From NCBI GenBank assembly GCA_017550965.1, contig JAFZNK010000269.1, forward strand, positions 1-33,041: a DNA stretch of 33,041 bases, in the 5' to 3' direction. The notes under the pieces were generated by a model. The model had not been told where the DNA came from, searched no databases, and was given only the letters and a program-made list of their open reading frames with translations. The stretch comes from Thermoguttaceae bacterium. Its GTDB lineage: Bacteria > Planctomycetota > Planctomycetia > Pirellulales > Thermoguttaceae. The position numbers and the translations under genes are program-made. Positions 1 through 7,988 of the stretch are shown in pieces; within the stretch, counting starts at the first letter, position 1, and each line of letters begins with the position of its first letter.

Positions 1-626
1 CGGAGCTCTATTCGCGAGCGAGCGCGAGGAGACGCGAAAAAATCGATCGGCTCCGACAGGAGCGCGACAAGCGGCTCTCGCTGGCCGTCGACGCGCTCCT
101 GAAATTCGCGTTGGCGGAATTTGGAGTCGAGCCCGACGAGCCGATTGGGGAGACGCCTTACGGCAAGCCGTATTTGCTCCGTCGGCCGGACGTTCGTTTC
201 AACGCGTCGCATTCGGGCGACCAGGTTCTTTGCGTCGTCGCGCGCGAAGAGGTCGGCTGCGACGTCGAAGCGATCGCCGCCGCCGAACCCGACCTGGCCG
301 AGCGCGTTTTGCGCGAGAGCGAACTTGAACAAATCGCGGCGCTTGACGACGTCGCCGCGCGCAGGAAGCTCTTCTGCCGGTTGTGGACGCTCAAGGAGTC
401 GTTTATGAAAGCGACGGGTCGGGGATTTGCGCTCAACCCCAAGTCGTTCGCAATCGACCTGAGCGCCGACGAACCGACGATTCGACAAAACGTCGACGCA
501 AACGATTATGCGTTTTGCGAATACGACCTTGCCGACGACTATTGTCGCGCGTGTTGCGTTCAAAACGGAGCCGTTCCGAACAGTGTTATTGAAGCAGACT
601 TATTCAATTTAGCAAAAAGGACTTAA
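1..626 (+). CDS. 4'-phosphopantetheinyl transferase, Sfp/AcpT type (5' end outside window)
   Basis: This enzyme moves the 4'-phosphopantetheine arm of CoA onto a serine of acyl- or peptidyl-carrier proteins. The frame is open from base 3 to the stop at 624-626 (207 codons seen) and has no stop at the left edge, so the gene begins outside the window. A TTG at 111 could be taken as a start, but the residues before it (ELYSRASARRREKIDRLRQ) read like the normal N-terminal part of the family. Recognisable motifs are FNASHSGD near codon 65, GCDVE near codon 83 (Mg-binding Asp and Glu) and WTLKESFMKATGRGF near codon 130 (the WxxKES block). Its stop lies 2 bases before the STAS gene, so the two are surely cotranscribed. 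Family assignment is secure; its carrier-protein substrate cannot be told from here. Confidence 0.9.
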   Translation, partial: ELYSRASARRREKIDRLRQERDKRLSLAVDALLKFALAEFGVEPDEPIGETPYGKPYLLRRPDVRFNASHSGDQVLCVVAREEVGCDVEAIAAAEPDLAERVLRESELEQIAALDDVAARRKLFCRLWTLKESFMKATGRGFALNPKSFAIDLSADEPTIRQNVDANDYAFCEYDLADDYCRACCVQNGAVPNSVIEADLFNLAKRT

Positions 627-628
627 AT

Positions 629-925
629 ATGCCGATCTCTACAAAGATCGAGGGAAAGAAAATCGAAATCGGTTGCGAGGGCCGATTTGTCGCCTCCGCT
701 GTTCAGGAACTTGAAGAAGAACTTCAAAAGATTCCGATCGACGGTCTCGACGAGATGGTCGTCAACATGGCGAAGACGGAATATATTTCCTCTAAAGGGA
801 TTCGCGTTATTATGAATCTCTTTCATCGCATGAACGGCAAGAAAGTCTCCGTCGTCCACGCCAACGACGCCGTGAAGGAAATCTTCAAAATCACCGGCCT
901 GGATCAATTAATCGACGTCGATTGA
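629..925 (+). CDS. STAS-domain protein, anti-sigma factor antagonist (SpoIIAA/RsbV type)
   Basis: A 98-residue protein that is a single STAS domain throughout. Proteins of this kind bind an anti-sigma kinase and are switched off when it phosphorylates a conserved serine. The predicted phospho-site block is EYISSKGIRVI, with Ser54 and Ser55; by alignment with SpoIIAA the second serine is the likely acceptor. The ATG at 629 follows an AAAAGGA ribosome site ending at 620 and sits 2 bases after the phosphopantetheinyl transferase stop, implying translational coupling. No partner kinase or sigma factor lies next to it, so the partner must be elsewhere. A stand-alone STAS protein could also serve envelope lipid transport (MlaB-like), but the preserved SS-K-G loop favours the sigma-regulatory type. 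Confidence 0.88.
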   Translation: MPISTKIEGKKIEIGCEGRFVASAVQELEEELQKIPIDGLDEMVVNMAKTEYISSKGIRVIMNLFHRMNGKKVSVVHANDAVKEIFKITGLDQLIDVD

Positions 926-1299
926 GATTTGCGACGACAATTTTACGGCTCGCGCGGGACGCGTTTTGGTTGTTATAACGACGTCGTTGACTAACGCGGA
1001 GAATTGCGTTTGACAAAACGTCGGAACCGATACCGGCGCGGAGCGCCGCGAGCCGTCGCCGCGAGGCGACGATGGCCGAGTTCGAGCGTCTCGCCGCCGC
1101 GACGATTTCAAAAAACGCCCGACGTCCGGAAAGAGTCAAACGGCGATTCGGCGCGGAACCATGTTGGGAAAATTCATTTACGTCGCAATTGACAGTCGCG
1201 TTCGCTTTCTTCTGAACGGATTCTTTTAGAACGTTTATCGGTAGTCGTGGGGGCGATTTTGCGCGTTTCGCGGCCGCCGTCGCCTTCCGTCGACGGCTC

Positions 1300-1605
1300 T
1301 CCGCCTGCGGCGGAACGCGTTGCGGTTATAAGAGCCGCAAGCGGTAGCGCGCGAAGTCGCGCGGACGCTGCAGGCAAACATGGCGGCGCGTTGGCCTTAA
1401 TTAACGATTTTCTCGGCTCTTACGAGCCGATTGGCAGCCGTTTCGAAACGGCGGTTTTACGCGCTTCGCGCGGAACGCGTTGCGGTTGGCGGCGCGTAGC
1501 GACCAACGGGAGCGGATATTTTATCTTCGCGCGGTAGCGCGAACCGTCCTGTCGCGACGTCGCGACCGCGAACCGTTCTGTCGCGACGTCGCGATCGCGA
1601 ACCGA
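1300..1605 (+). repeat. Modular palindromic repeat, copy A
   Basis: Contains, in order, AGAGCCGCAAGCGGTAG, a CGCGCGAAGTCGCGCGG palindrome, ACGCTGCAGGCAAAC, CGGCTCTTACGAGCCGAT, GCCGTTTCGAAACGGC, ACGCGCTTCGCGCGG, AACGCGTTGCGGTT and GACCAACGGGAGCGG. Read on the other strand the same blocks occur in the same order at 17979-18170, and the last block recurs at 20784-20830. It is non-coding and GC-rich, and nearly every block can fold into a hairpin. Confidence 0.8.
1539..1604 (+). repeat. Two tandem 29-base units plus an 8-base partial
   Basis: Unit 1 is 1539-1567, unit 2 is 1568-1596 and a third partial unit is 1597-1604. The two full units differ at two bases by eye. Each contains the perfect palindrome TCGCGACGTCGCGA. 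The array ends 118 bases before the start of the secreted protein gene. Confidence 0.8.
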
Positions 1606-1663
1606 TCGTCCGTAAAAATTCTTCTTGTCGAACTTGAAACTCGGTTTTGGTTGTGGTACTCTC

Positions 1664-1669
1664 TATAAC
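1664..1669 (+). promoter_or_regulatory. Possible -10 box for the secreted protein gene
   Basis: TATAAC lies 53 bases before the ATG. No good -35 box stands at the usual distance (TCGGTT at 1641-1646 is poor), so this is only a suggestion. Confidence 0.3.
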
Positions 1670-1721
1670 ACGAGCGGTTTTGAATCTCAAAGCCGACGTT
1701 GAACCGAAGGAGTGTGATCGT

Positions 1722-4700
1722 ATGCGCAACAAATTGAAATCGCTGATTTTATCTTTTGTGTTACTGTCGCCGTTGGCGGCGGCGCCGTTTGTCTCGGCGG
1801 ACGACGAAAAAGTCGGAGTTCGCCCTTACGAAATGGACTGGGCGGGTCGAACCGAGGAAGTTCGAACGCCGATCGTCGACTTTGAAAACCTCGACGGCTG
1901 GACGGTGAAGACGACCAACTCGGTCGCGACGTTCGAGCGCAGTCGCGAAGAACAGATGTACGGCAAGTACGTCGGCAAATTGACGTATCGAATGGGCGAC
2001 GGCGAAGAACAGCCTATCGTCGATATCGTTCCGCCCGAGCCGATCGATATTCCCGAGACGGACTTTGACGCGTATTCCTGTTGGCTGGTCGGAAACAACT
2101 GGGGCTATTCGCCCGATCCGAAAACGCCGCAAGTTGGCGTTTCCGTAAACTTTATCACGGAAGAAGGTCGAGAAGTATCCCTCTATCTTGTCACCGTCGA
2201 CTGGAAAGAATGGTTTCTTCCATATCAGATTATTTCTCCGGAAGATCGCGCGAGGCTCGGCTCTCATGCGAAATTCAACGGGTTCCGAATTACCCGAGGA
2301 ACCAATAAGGAAGATCGAACGATCTACCTCGATTCGTTCTGCGCGTTTAAAGAAGAGCGCAAGCCGCTCGAATTCAAATTGCGTGCCAAACCGGGAATCG
2401 ACCTGTTCGACGGTCAGCCGCTTGGAATTAACGCCGGAGAAGGGCGACTTCCATTCCCGACCAACGAAGACACGATTCTGCCCGACTCGTCGAAGAATCT
2501 CAATAAGCCCGCGATGCATTTCTACGGAAACGCGTGCGATTTCGTTTACGAAGGCTCCGACGGGACCCTCGTCTACTACTATGATCCGAAAAACGGCGAC
2601 TGGTCCGACGTCTCCGCGCGCTGGAACGACTGCGAACGCTTTTACCCGTGCGCTCAAGGCGGCGTGAAAACGCTCGTCGGCGAAGACGGAACGATCGAAG
2701 ACGTTGAAAAGGCGGAGCTTGTCAAATTCGAATCGTATGAAGACGGCGTTCGCGCGATCTGGTCGCTCAAGTCAAAGAGCGCCGAAGCGACCGTCGAGTA
2801 TCGGCTCCAGCTCAAAGGCAAGAGTCTGCTGATCGATTCTATCGCGCTTGGCGGCGCTGTTCCAAAAGTCTCCGCCGGCCGACTTGAAGGCGTCGCGAAG
2901 CCGCGCGTCTACACAATTCCTTATTACCTCTACGATTACGGCCATCGTCCCGGAATCGCGCTCTTCAATCCTGTCGGCTCGGACGTCAATCTCTTTGCGA
3001 GCGCGAATATCGACTGGTATCGCAGCGGCGCGTCGTATCTTGACGGCAAATACGGCGTCGAGAATTACGAAAAAGAAGAGCTCGTGGGCGAAATCGGCGC
3101 GAAGAAAACGGTCAAGAAGTCGTACGAACGCGCGTATCTCAACGGCGGTTCCGAATATCGAACGAAGACCGACGGAACGCGCAACGACGTTTACGAACGC
3201 TTTATCTTCACGATCTCGCCAGACTTCGACGAGACGCTTCCGACGATCGCCAATCCGAAATCGCCTTATCGCGAAGTCGCGGGCAAGGGCGTTTGGCGCG
3301 CGCACGGCGCGACCACGCGCGACGGCGATAAGAAATACTTCCGCGAAGTCTGGCGGCGCGGCATGCGTCATATCATTGTCACCGACCACGAAGTCTGCTG
3401 GCGCGACGGAGGCGAGAGCTTCACGTTCCGAACCAAGCCCGCGCCGAAAAAAGGCGGGGACGCCGGCTGGATCGACTATTCGCGATTCATGCAGGACACG
3501 CTCGGATTCGTATACGGCCCTTACAACAACTTTACCGACTTCGCGCCCGTGAACGAATATTGGTCGCCGGACATGATCGGAAGATTATCGGACGGCTCGC
3601 TTCAGCGCGCGTGGATGCGCTGTTACGCGCCCAAGCCGACGCGCGCGGTCGAGTATTGCGAAAAACTCACGCCGATCAATCAGGAAAAATTCCAGTTCAG
3701 CTGCGCTTACTGCGACGTTCACTCGTCCGTGCCGCCGTGGACGCGCACCGACTACGACGTTCGCGTGCCGGGCGCCGGAACGTTCATGAGCGTTTTCTAT
3801 CCCTACGGGGAAATCTTCCTGCTCCAGAAACAGAACTGGAAAGGCCCGACTTATTCGGAAGGTCCGCACCACTGCTTCTACGCCGGTCTGACCGACGGAA
3901 ACTACGCGCAAGACCAGCCGTACAATATGTTTAGAAATCAGTGGCTGCTTGACTTCGACCTGCTCAAAATCCACGACCAGGAAGTCGACTTCGGCATGGG
4001 CAATCTTGGCATGTTCGCGCCCGGTTACCAACCGAAAGTAGAAGAACGCGACGATTTCGTCGATCGGTTCACCGCCGCGACGCTCGCGTTCGGGCACTCC
4101 GGGTTCCTCGTCGCCGACTACGGGCTGGAATACGCGATGCGTCCGTACTTTATGGTCCAGCAAATCGCGTCGCGCTACACGCAGACGTCGGTCGATTCGA
4201 TTCGTTACTTCAACGAGTCGGGCGAACAACTTGACGTGAGCGCCGCGCTCGCCGCCGACGTCGTGAAGAACAGCCAGGTCTGCGTTACGTACAAGGACGG
4301 AACGGTCGTCGTTTCCAACGGCTCGACGAAACTGACGCTCAAGGCGAACGTTCAGGGCCGCGACGTCGAACTGCCTCCGAACGGCTACGTCGCGCGGTCC
4401 GGCGACGGACAAATTCTCGTCGAATCGTTCCTGAACGAAAACGACAAGCGATTCGACTACTGCGAGTCGCCCGAGTATATTTTCCTGGACGGTCGCGGCT
4501 CGTTTACCGCCAGAAATCTCGCGTGCGGTTCCGGAGCGGGCGTGTGCCGTATTCTTGAAGACGGCAAATACGAGATTATTGAAAACGGCGGCGCGCAACT
4601 TGGATTCAAAATCGCCGAGCCGAACGAGGAAGTTTCCGCCGTCGCGCTCGATTACGACATGAACGAAATCGGCCCCGCGACGGTCAAACGCGCCAGAGGT

Positions 4701-5804
4701 TTCGTTTACGTCGAGCCGGTCGAAGGCGCGTTCTCGTATCTTCTGACGAAAAAGCCGAGCGAAAGTCGAATCGCCGACTGGACGTCCGACCGCGTTAAAG
4801 TCGCCGCCGGCGAAGTCGTTCAGGCGACCAACGGCGCCGAAGCGCTCGACGTCAAGATTCCCGAAGACGCGGCGCCGGGCAAGATTTGGCTCGAACTTAA
4901 ACCGGGAGAGACGCTCGATTTCGAAGTCGTCCCGTTCATCACCGCGACGTTCCAGTTCGACGCGAAAAAGAACGTCTTCAAGCAGGCTCTTTCGTCTCCG
5001 GTTCCGAACATAAGGCTTACCGAAACCGCGACGTTCCTGCCGGGCGACAAGCGCGACGGCGTCGCGATTCCGTCGACTGAAAAGCCGCTTCTGACGTCCG
5101 AATGGATCAAAGATCCTCAAAAAGAAGGAGTTTCCAGGGAGACCGTCTCGTTTTGTTCCAACTACGTCGACGGCGCCCCGCGCGTCAAAGAGTACGAGTT
5201 GACGTTCGAGACGAAAAAGATCTTCGCGCCGTTTGAGGAATTCTCCTTCGCCGACGCGTCTGAAAAACCAAGCGACGCCGTTAAGTTCACGCCCTACGTC
5301 CAGAGGCGCGGCGAGAAGCCTATGAAAGATTTCGCCGGAACGAACGCTTCCTGTTCGCTCGATCAGGACGGAACGTGCGGCGGCGTCCGCAAGACGTGTC
5401 GGTTCGTTCATCCTCCTTATAGCGGGGGCACGGGGCGCGTTTTCTTACGCTACGATTTCGTCGTTCCCGACGAGCCGGCGGTCTTTCGCATGAGCGTCGG
5501 CAAGAAAGACGGCTCCGACGTCGCGGACGGAATCAAGTTCCAAATTGCGGTCGCCGAATTTGACGGGGCGGACGCGCTGGTTCCCGAGTCGGAAAAGACG
5601 CTTGCGGAACTCGTTCTCGCCGAACACAAATGGGTTCCGTTCGAAGCGGATCTGTCCGAATACGCCGGCAAGTCGATCTCGCTGTTGGTCGTTTCCGACG
5701 CGAACGAGAATCCCAACGGCGACTGGGCGGTCGTCGGCGACATGAGGCTCGAATCGGCGAAAGAGCGGCTCTGGAAAGAACTTGTCGACGTTCAGGAGAA
5801 ATAG
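1722..5804 (+). CDS. Large secreted protein, probable carbohydrate-active enzyme
   Basis: A 1360-residue exported protein. The ATG at 1722 is chosen because AAGGAG (1707-1712) stands 9 bases before it and a signal peptide follows at once (hydrophobic core LILSFVLLSPLAAAPF, likely cut after VSA at residue 26). A longer frame from 1647 adds 25 residues without export character. Residues about 35-210 look like a beta-sandwich carbohydrate-binding region (DFENLDGW...). A central part at about 580-760 is rich in Trp, Tyr, Asp and Glu, with YCDVHSSVPPW near 662, YSEGPHH near 710 and VDFGMGN near 752, as in TIM-barrel glycosidases. Residues about 1170-1345 form another jelly-roll-like domain. I do not recognise the family for certain; the glycosidase role is inferred from architecture. 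It stands alone, with repeats upstream and a two-way terminator downstream. Confidence 0.6.
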   Translation: MRNKLKSLILSFVLLSPLAAAPFVSADDEKVGVRPYEMDWAGRTEEVRTPIVDFENLDGWTVKTTNSVATFERSREEQMYGKYVGKLTYRMGDGEEQPIVDIVPPEPIDIPETDFDAYSCWLVGNNWGYSPDPKTPQVGVSVNFITEEGREVSLYLVTVDWKEWFLPYQIISPEDRARLGSHAKFNGFRITRGTNKEDRTIYLDSFCAFKEERKPLEFKLRAKPGIDLFDGQPLGINAGEGRLPFPTNEDTILPDSSKNLNKPAMHFYGNACDFVYEGSDGTLVYYYDPKNGDWSDVSARWNDCERFYPCAQGGVKTLVGEDGTIEDVEKAELVKFESYEDGVRAIWSLKSKSAEATVEYRLQLKGKSLLIDSIALGGAVPKVSAGRLEGVAKPRVYTIPYYLYDYGHRPGIALFNPVGSDVNLFASANIDWYRSGASYLDGKYGVENYEKEELVGEIGAKKTVKKSYERAYLNGGSEYRTKTDGTRNDVYERFIFTISPDFDETLPTIANPKSPYREVAGKGVWRAHGATTRDGDKKYFREVWRRGMRHIIVTDHEVCWRDGGESFTFRTKPAPKKGGDAGWIDYSRFMQDTLGFVYGPYNNFTDFAPVNEYWSPDMIGRLSDGSLQRAWMRCYAPKPTRAVEYCEKLTPINQEKFQFSCAYCDVHSSVPPWTRTDYDVRVPGAGTFMSVFYPYGEIFLLQKQNWKGPTYSEGPHHCFYAGLTDGNYAQDQPYNMFRNQWLLDFDLLKIHDQEVDFGMGNLGMFAPGYQPKVEERDDFVDRFTAATLAFGHSGFLVADYGLEYAMRPYFMVQQIASRYTQTSVDSIRYFNESGEQLDVSAALAADVVKNSQVCVTYKDGTVVVSNGSTKLTLKANVQGRDVELPPNGYVARSGDGQILVESFLNENDKRFDYCESPEYIFLDGRGSFTARNLACGSGAGVCRILEDGKYEIIENGGAQLGFKIAEPNEEVSAVALDYDMNEIGPATVKRARGFVYVEPVEGAFSYLLTKKPSESRIADWTSDRVKVAAGEVVQATNGAEALDVKIPEDAAPGKIWLELKPGETLDFEVVPFITATFQFDAKKNVFKQALSSPVPNIRLTETATFLPGDKRDGVAIPSTEKPLLTSEWIKDPQKEGVSRETVSFCSNYVDGAPRVKEYELTFETKKIFAPFEEFSFADASEKPSDAVKFTPYVQRRGEKPMKDFAGTNASCSLDQDGTCGGVRKTCRFVHPPYSGGTGRVFLRYDFVVPDEPAVFRMSVGKKDGSDVADGIKFQIAVAEFDGADALVPESEKTLAELVLAEHKWVPFEADLSEYAGKSISLLVVSDANENPNGDWAVVGDMRLESAKERLWKELVDVQEK

Positions 5805-5828
5805 TCGACGCGACGCTAACGCGTTGAA

Positions 5829-5883
5829 ATAAAAAGCGCGGCGCTCGAAGGAGCAATTCCCTCGGGCGCCGCGCTTGTTTTTA
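5829..5883. terminator. Bidirectional intrinsic terminator
   Basis: The arms AAGCGCGGCGC (5834-5844) and GCGCCGCGCTT (5865-5875) pair perfectly. A T-run follows on the plus strand (GTTTTTAT) and an A-run precedes it (AAATAAAAA), giving a T-run on the minus strand. It sits between the convergent secreted-protein and kinase genes and can serve both. Confidence 0.85.
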
Positions 5884-5899
5884 TAAATCGACAAAAGAG

Positions 5900-7894
5900 T
5901 TACGCTTCGTCGCTCGACTCGTCGAGTTCGGAGCTGTCGGAGCTTTCGACCTGCGTTCCGATTTCGTCGCTTGGCGTCGACGCGGAGCGTATCGCCCAGA
6001 CTTTCGTCAGGTGGACGTTGCTGAATTTAAACTCGCCCGGTATGCGCGTGCGTCCGTTGAAAAGGTAGTGGTAGCGGAATCGGCCCGTCAGATAGAAATC
6101 GACCTTTCCGTCGTACTCTTTCGTCGGCGTTCCCTCGATCACAATCGAGTCTTTTTCAGCGCGGCAGGTCAGGCCGAATTCGTCGAATCCGCGCGACTCG
6201 ATCATCTCGACGAGCAGGCGTTTGTCGTCGACGCGCAAACTCTTTAAACTGAGCTTATAGCGATAGGGCGTGCCGACGCGCGCCAAAGGCAGGCGCAGAC
6301 TTTGAATCATGCGCAACGTCGCGTCGACGCGTTTGGAGACTTGTTTGGACTCCGTGTCGGCGACTTCGAAGGACAGACCGAGCGAAGAGTCCGCCAGTCC
6401 GCCCTGGCGCGACCGATTGACGATGCGAATCTGAGCGACGTACGAGCGCCTCTCGTCGCAAAGGGACAGGCGCAAATTTTCCGTCAGGACGATCGAACTG
6501 CCGCAGGGAACCGCCTTTTGATTGGTCAGGTCGTAAAGGAACTCAATTCGTTCGTTGTTTAAAACCCAGTCGTCGCCCGACTTGGAAAAATACCCGACGC
6601 GAACGAGCTGCTCGGGCTTGAGCTTTTCGTTGTTCGAAACAAATCGATCGATGTTCCACAGGAAAATCTCTTTGCCTTCGTTGACGATGAACTTGCGATT
6701 CTCGGGCAAATAGTCGACGCCGTTGCGGGACGCGAAGAATTCCAGAATCGGCACGGAGTCTTTGTAAGACGTTCCGCAATACGGACATACGGGCTTGCCT
6801 TGTCCGTCGAACACAAATTCGTGCGTGGGGCATTTGGGATTCGCGCACGGCAAGAGCAGGTCGAGGGTTCGCGTGAGCGCTTCTTCCCAGTCGTTGCCGG
6901 TCGGTCGACGTTGCGGCGCGTGGAGCCCCTCGACAAAAGCCTGATCGAACAACGCTTTAAGATAAGGACCGCAGATCGTGTACGGCGTTACCGTCGGATC
7001 GACCCAGGGCAGCCCCGACTCTTCGCCGCGCCCGACTTTGCGGCGGTTCGAGGAGTCGGTAGGATGCTCGATGAAGAGCGCGCCTTCGCCCATCTGCTTT
7101 TTCTCCTGCTCCTCTGGAGGAAGCTCCATAAAGCTCTGACCTTCAAGAGGATGGCGATGAAGAAGACAAAGGTAGACAAAGACGGCGAGCGCGTGAAGGT
7201 CGGTTGTGCGTTTAGGAAGTTCGCGATTGGGATCGTTGCGCGAAAGATGCGACGTCGCGACGACTTCCGGCGGCATGAATCCGCGCGTGCCCAACACGTC
7301 GGGCGGGAAGAGCCCCGGCACGACCAGACCGTCCACGTCGATAATGCACGCGCGGCCCTCGACCGGGTCGATCAGACAGTTCTTATAAGAGAGGTCGCTG
7401 TGCGCCAAACCCGCGGCGTGCATTCTTCTTACGGCGCGGCTCAGTTCCAGACACGCGCGCAGGAAGCCCCCGAGCGTTCCGCGCTCCTCGGGGGGCACGA
7501 ACCGATTGTAATTCTTTGCGGACGCCCACCATTTTCCTTCTTTTTCTTCGCCGGCGATATTGCCGGTTTTGAAGTAGAAATTCTTTGCGTACGCGGGCGT
7601 TACGACGCCGTGTCGGCCTTCGTATTCGACGATCTTTTCGGGCCAGCAGAACGTCGTGCGCCAATAGTCGCCCCCGACGCGTCCAAAAATCGCGTCGTAG
7701 TACGAGCCGACAAGATTTTCGATACGGCGCAGCCCCGCCTCGCCGAGCTTCTTTCTGAAAAAAGCCACGACGTAACTTCGATCCGGCGAAAAGTAAACGT
7801 CTTTGATCGCGCCTTGTTTCGGCTCGTCGTTGACAAATTCGACCACGCTTCCGTCGTTAGCGGTTAACGTTACGATTTCCCCAGTAGCGCTCAT
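5900..7894 (-). CDS. Protein kinase with Zn ribbon and Ig-like C-terminal module (TerY-P triad kinase, YegI-like)
   Basis: A 664-residue cytoplasmic Ser/Thr-kinase-like protein. The kinase core spans about 1-345. The catalytic loop is HSDLSYKN (H165, D167, N172), the metal-binding block is IIDVDG (D186/D188, replacing DFG) and MPPE (207-210) stands for APE. The N-terminal nucleotide loop is degenerate. A four-cysteine Zn ribbon follows (C350, C355, C370, C373), then a beta-rich stretch about 395-495 of unknown type (perhaps FHA-like), then an Ig-like module about 538-610 ending in the GTPT...YDG...F pattern of He_PIG repeats. The tail (about 640-664) is rich in Ser, Asp and Glu. Kinase, PP2C and vWA genes together define the TerY-P triad. 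It is last in the operon, 94 bases after the phosphatase gene. Substrates are unknown; the phosphatase and vWA protein are natural partners. Confidence 0.87.
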   Translation of the reverse strand: MSATGEIVTLTANDGSVVEFVNDEPKQGAIKDVYFSPDRSYVVAFFRKKLGEAGLRRIENLVGSYYDAIFGRVGGDYWRTTFCWPEKIVEYEGRHGVVTPAYAKNFYFKTGNIAGEEKEGKWWASAKNYNRFVPPEERGTLGGFLRACLELSRAVRRMHAAGLAHSDLSYKNCLIDPVEGRACIIDVDGLVVPGLFPPDVLGTRGFMPPEVVATSHLSRNDPNRELPKRTTDLHALAVFVYLCLLHRHPLEGQSFMELPPEEQEKKQMGEGALFIEHPTDSSNRRKVGRGEESGLPWVDPTVTPYTICGPYLKALFDQAFVEGLHAPQRRPTGNDWEEALTRTLDLLLPCANPKCPTHEFVFDGQGKPVCPYCGTSYKDSVPILEFFASRNGVDYLPENRKFIVNEGKEIFLWNIDRFVSNNEKLKPEQLVRVGYFSKSGDDWVLNNERIEFLYDLTNQKAVPCGSSIVLTENLRLSLCDERRSYVAQIRIVNRSRQGGLADSSLGLSFEVADTESKQVSKRVDATLRMIQSLRLPLARVGTPYRYKLSLKSLRVDDKRLLVEMIESRGFDEFGLTCRAEKDSIVIEGTPTKEYDGKVDFYLTGRFRYHYLFNGRTRIPGEFKFSNVHLTKVWAIRSASTPSDEIGTQVESSDSSELDESSDEA

Positions 7895-7988
7895 GCTTCG
7901 CTTTCTTATTTTAGGCGTCTGTTGCTAACTCTCTTCAAACGATCGACGACGCGACCGCTTCGTTCGCAAAAAGGTTTTGTTCTTCCGT

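Larger units (their letters stand above)
926..1721. other. Gene-free gap between STAS gene and secreted protein gene
   Basis: About 800 bases without a convincing gene. Short frames here lack ribosome sites and run through palindromes. The right half (about 1300-1605) is a mosaic of GC-rich palindromes related to those at 17965-18480 and 20640-20850. The last 100 bases hold the leader of the secreted protein gene. Confidence 0.7.

Noticed and set aside
1539..1604. CRISPR-like array
   Set aside because: The units are contiguous with no spacers, and only two full copies exist.
3585..5411. 608-codon minus-strand open frame inside the secreted protein gene
   Set aside because: It is a shadow of strongly biased codons (GAC, GTC, TCG read in reverse) with Arg/Phe/Val-rich sequence and no domain. 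Similar shadows lie opposite the dnaG, rpoD, HlyD, kinase and phosphatase genes.
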